From AP-16 sp036395835 (lineage in GTDB: Bacteria > Pseudomonadota > Alphaproteobacteria > Rhizobiales > Xanthobacteraceae), in the NCBI GenBank assembly GCA_036395835.1, contig DASWCW010000058.1, positions 1 through 5,405 on the forward strand: a stretch of DNA of 5,405 bases. The letters are read 5' to 3'. Each line of letters starts with the position of its first letter. Positions within the stretch are counted from its first letter, which is position 1. Below, one piece after another: positions 5,214 to 5,405 of the stretch. A model generated the notes under the pieces. It was not told where the DNA came from. It ran no database searches and saw nothing but the letters and a program-made list of their open reading frames with translations. Position numbers and translations under genes: made by a program.

Positions 5214-5405
5214 TCAGCCGGCGAGCGCCGCTGGCGCGGCAAGGATCGCGTCGGCGCCGCCGATCACCTCGCGCTCGAGGCCGCCGCTCGCGATCGCCAT
5301 GTGCTCGGCGAAGAACCGCGCGATGCCCAGCCGGCCGGCGACGTCGTTGCCGCGATCGCTCCGCATCGCCGCCAACGCTTCCTCGGCGAGCGCGCAGCCG
5401 CCGGC
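5214..5405 (-). CDS. Probable acyl-CoA dehydrogenase, C-terminal 63 residues (5' part outside window)
   Basis: A minus-strand frame is open from the window edge at 5405 to a TGA at 5214-5216. It encodes 63 residues, including LGIARFFAEHMAIASGG and ending ADAILAAPAALAG. The pattern of an ARFFAEH helix, then an alanine/glycine-rich helix with EREVIGGADAIL, resembles the C-terminal extension of larger acyl-CoA dehydrogenases (the acetyl-CoA dehydrogenase C-terminal-like domain). These are FAD enzymes that introduce the alpha-beta double bond into acyl-CoAs and pass electrons to electron-transferring flavoprotein. No catalytic residue falls in the window, so the assignment rests on this short tail and is tentative. 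It ends 24 bases before the SDR gene, in the same direction, which fits a fatty-acid-related operon. Confidence 0.65.
   Translation of the reverse strand, partial: AGGCALAEEALAAMRSDRGNDVAGRLGIARFFAEHMAIASGGLEREVIGGADAILAAPAALAG

Overview
The window is very GC-rich coding DNA from a chromosome, with tight gene packing and strong third-position GC bias. Protein content and gene order (a RibB with a decayed GTP cyclohydrolase II domain, TlyA next to an RlmD-like methyltransferase, XseB next to a histone-deacetylase-like protein) suggest an alphaproteobacterium, probably Rhizobiales (Bradyrhizobium/Xanthobacteraceae-like). This placement is inferred from protein resemblance only. I see no tRNA, rRNA, CRISPR array, insertion sequence, integrase or phage gene, so this looks like ordinary core genome.

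Layout. The plus strand carries one gene, the 3' part of a ribB/ribBX-type riboflavin gene (2-643). It runs head-on into the minus-strand block with only 12 bases between the two stop codons. Everything else is on the minus strand. In transcription order it is: the C-terminal end of a probable acyl-CoA dehydrogenase (5405-5214); an HSDL2-like short-chain dehydrogenase (5189-4320); a histone deacetylase/acetylpolyamine amidohydrolase family protein (4314-3385); xseB, the small subunit of exodeoxyribonuclease VII (3320-3075); an unrecognised 63-residue two-helix membrane protein (2918-2727); tlyA (2618-1887); and an RlmD-like Fe-S rRNA uridine methyltransferase (1894-656).

How the genes work together. 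The dehydrogenase, SDR and deacetylase-like genes are separated by 24 and 5 bases and are probably one transcript with a role in acyl-chain or small-molecule metabolism. A 64-base gap with a good sigma-70-like promoter then starts xseB. A second promoter-like site, whose -10 lies inside a 7-bp inverted repeat, precedes the small membrane gene. The last two genes overlap by 8 bases and both encode rRNA methyltransferases, so they form a coupled ribosome-modification pair.

There is no obvious new defence, mobile or biosynthetic system here. The points most worth a second look are the small membrane protein where dxs would commonly be expected, the inverted repeat around its -10, and the inactive second domain of the riboflavin enzyme.
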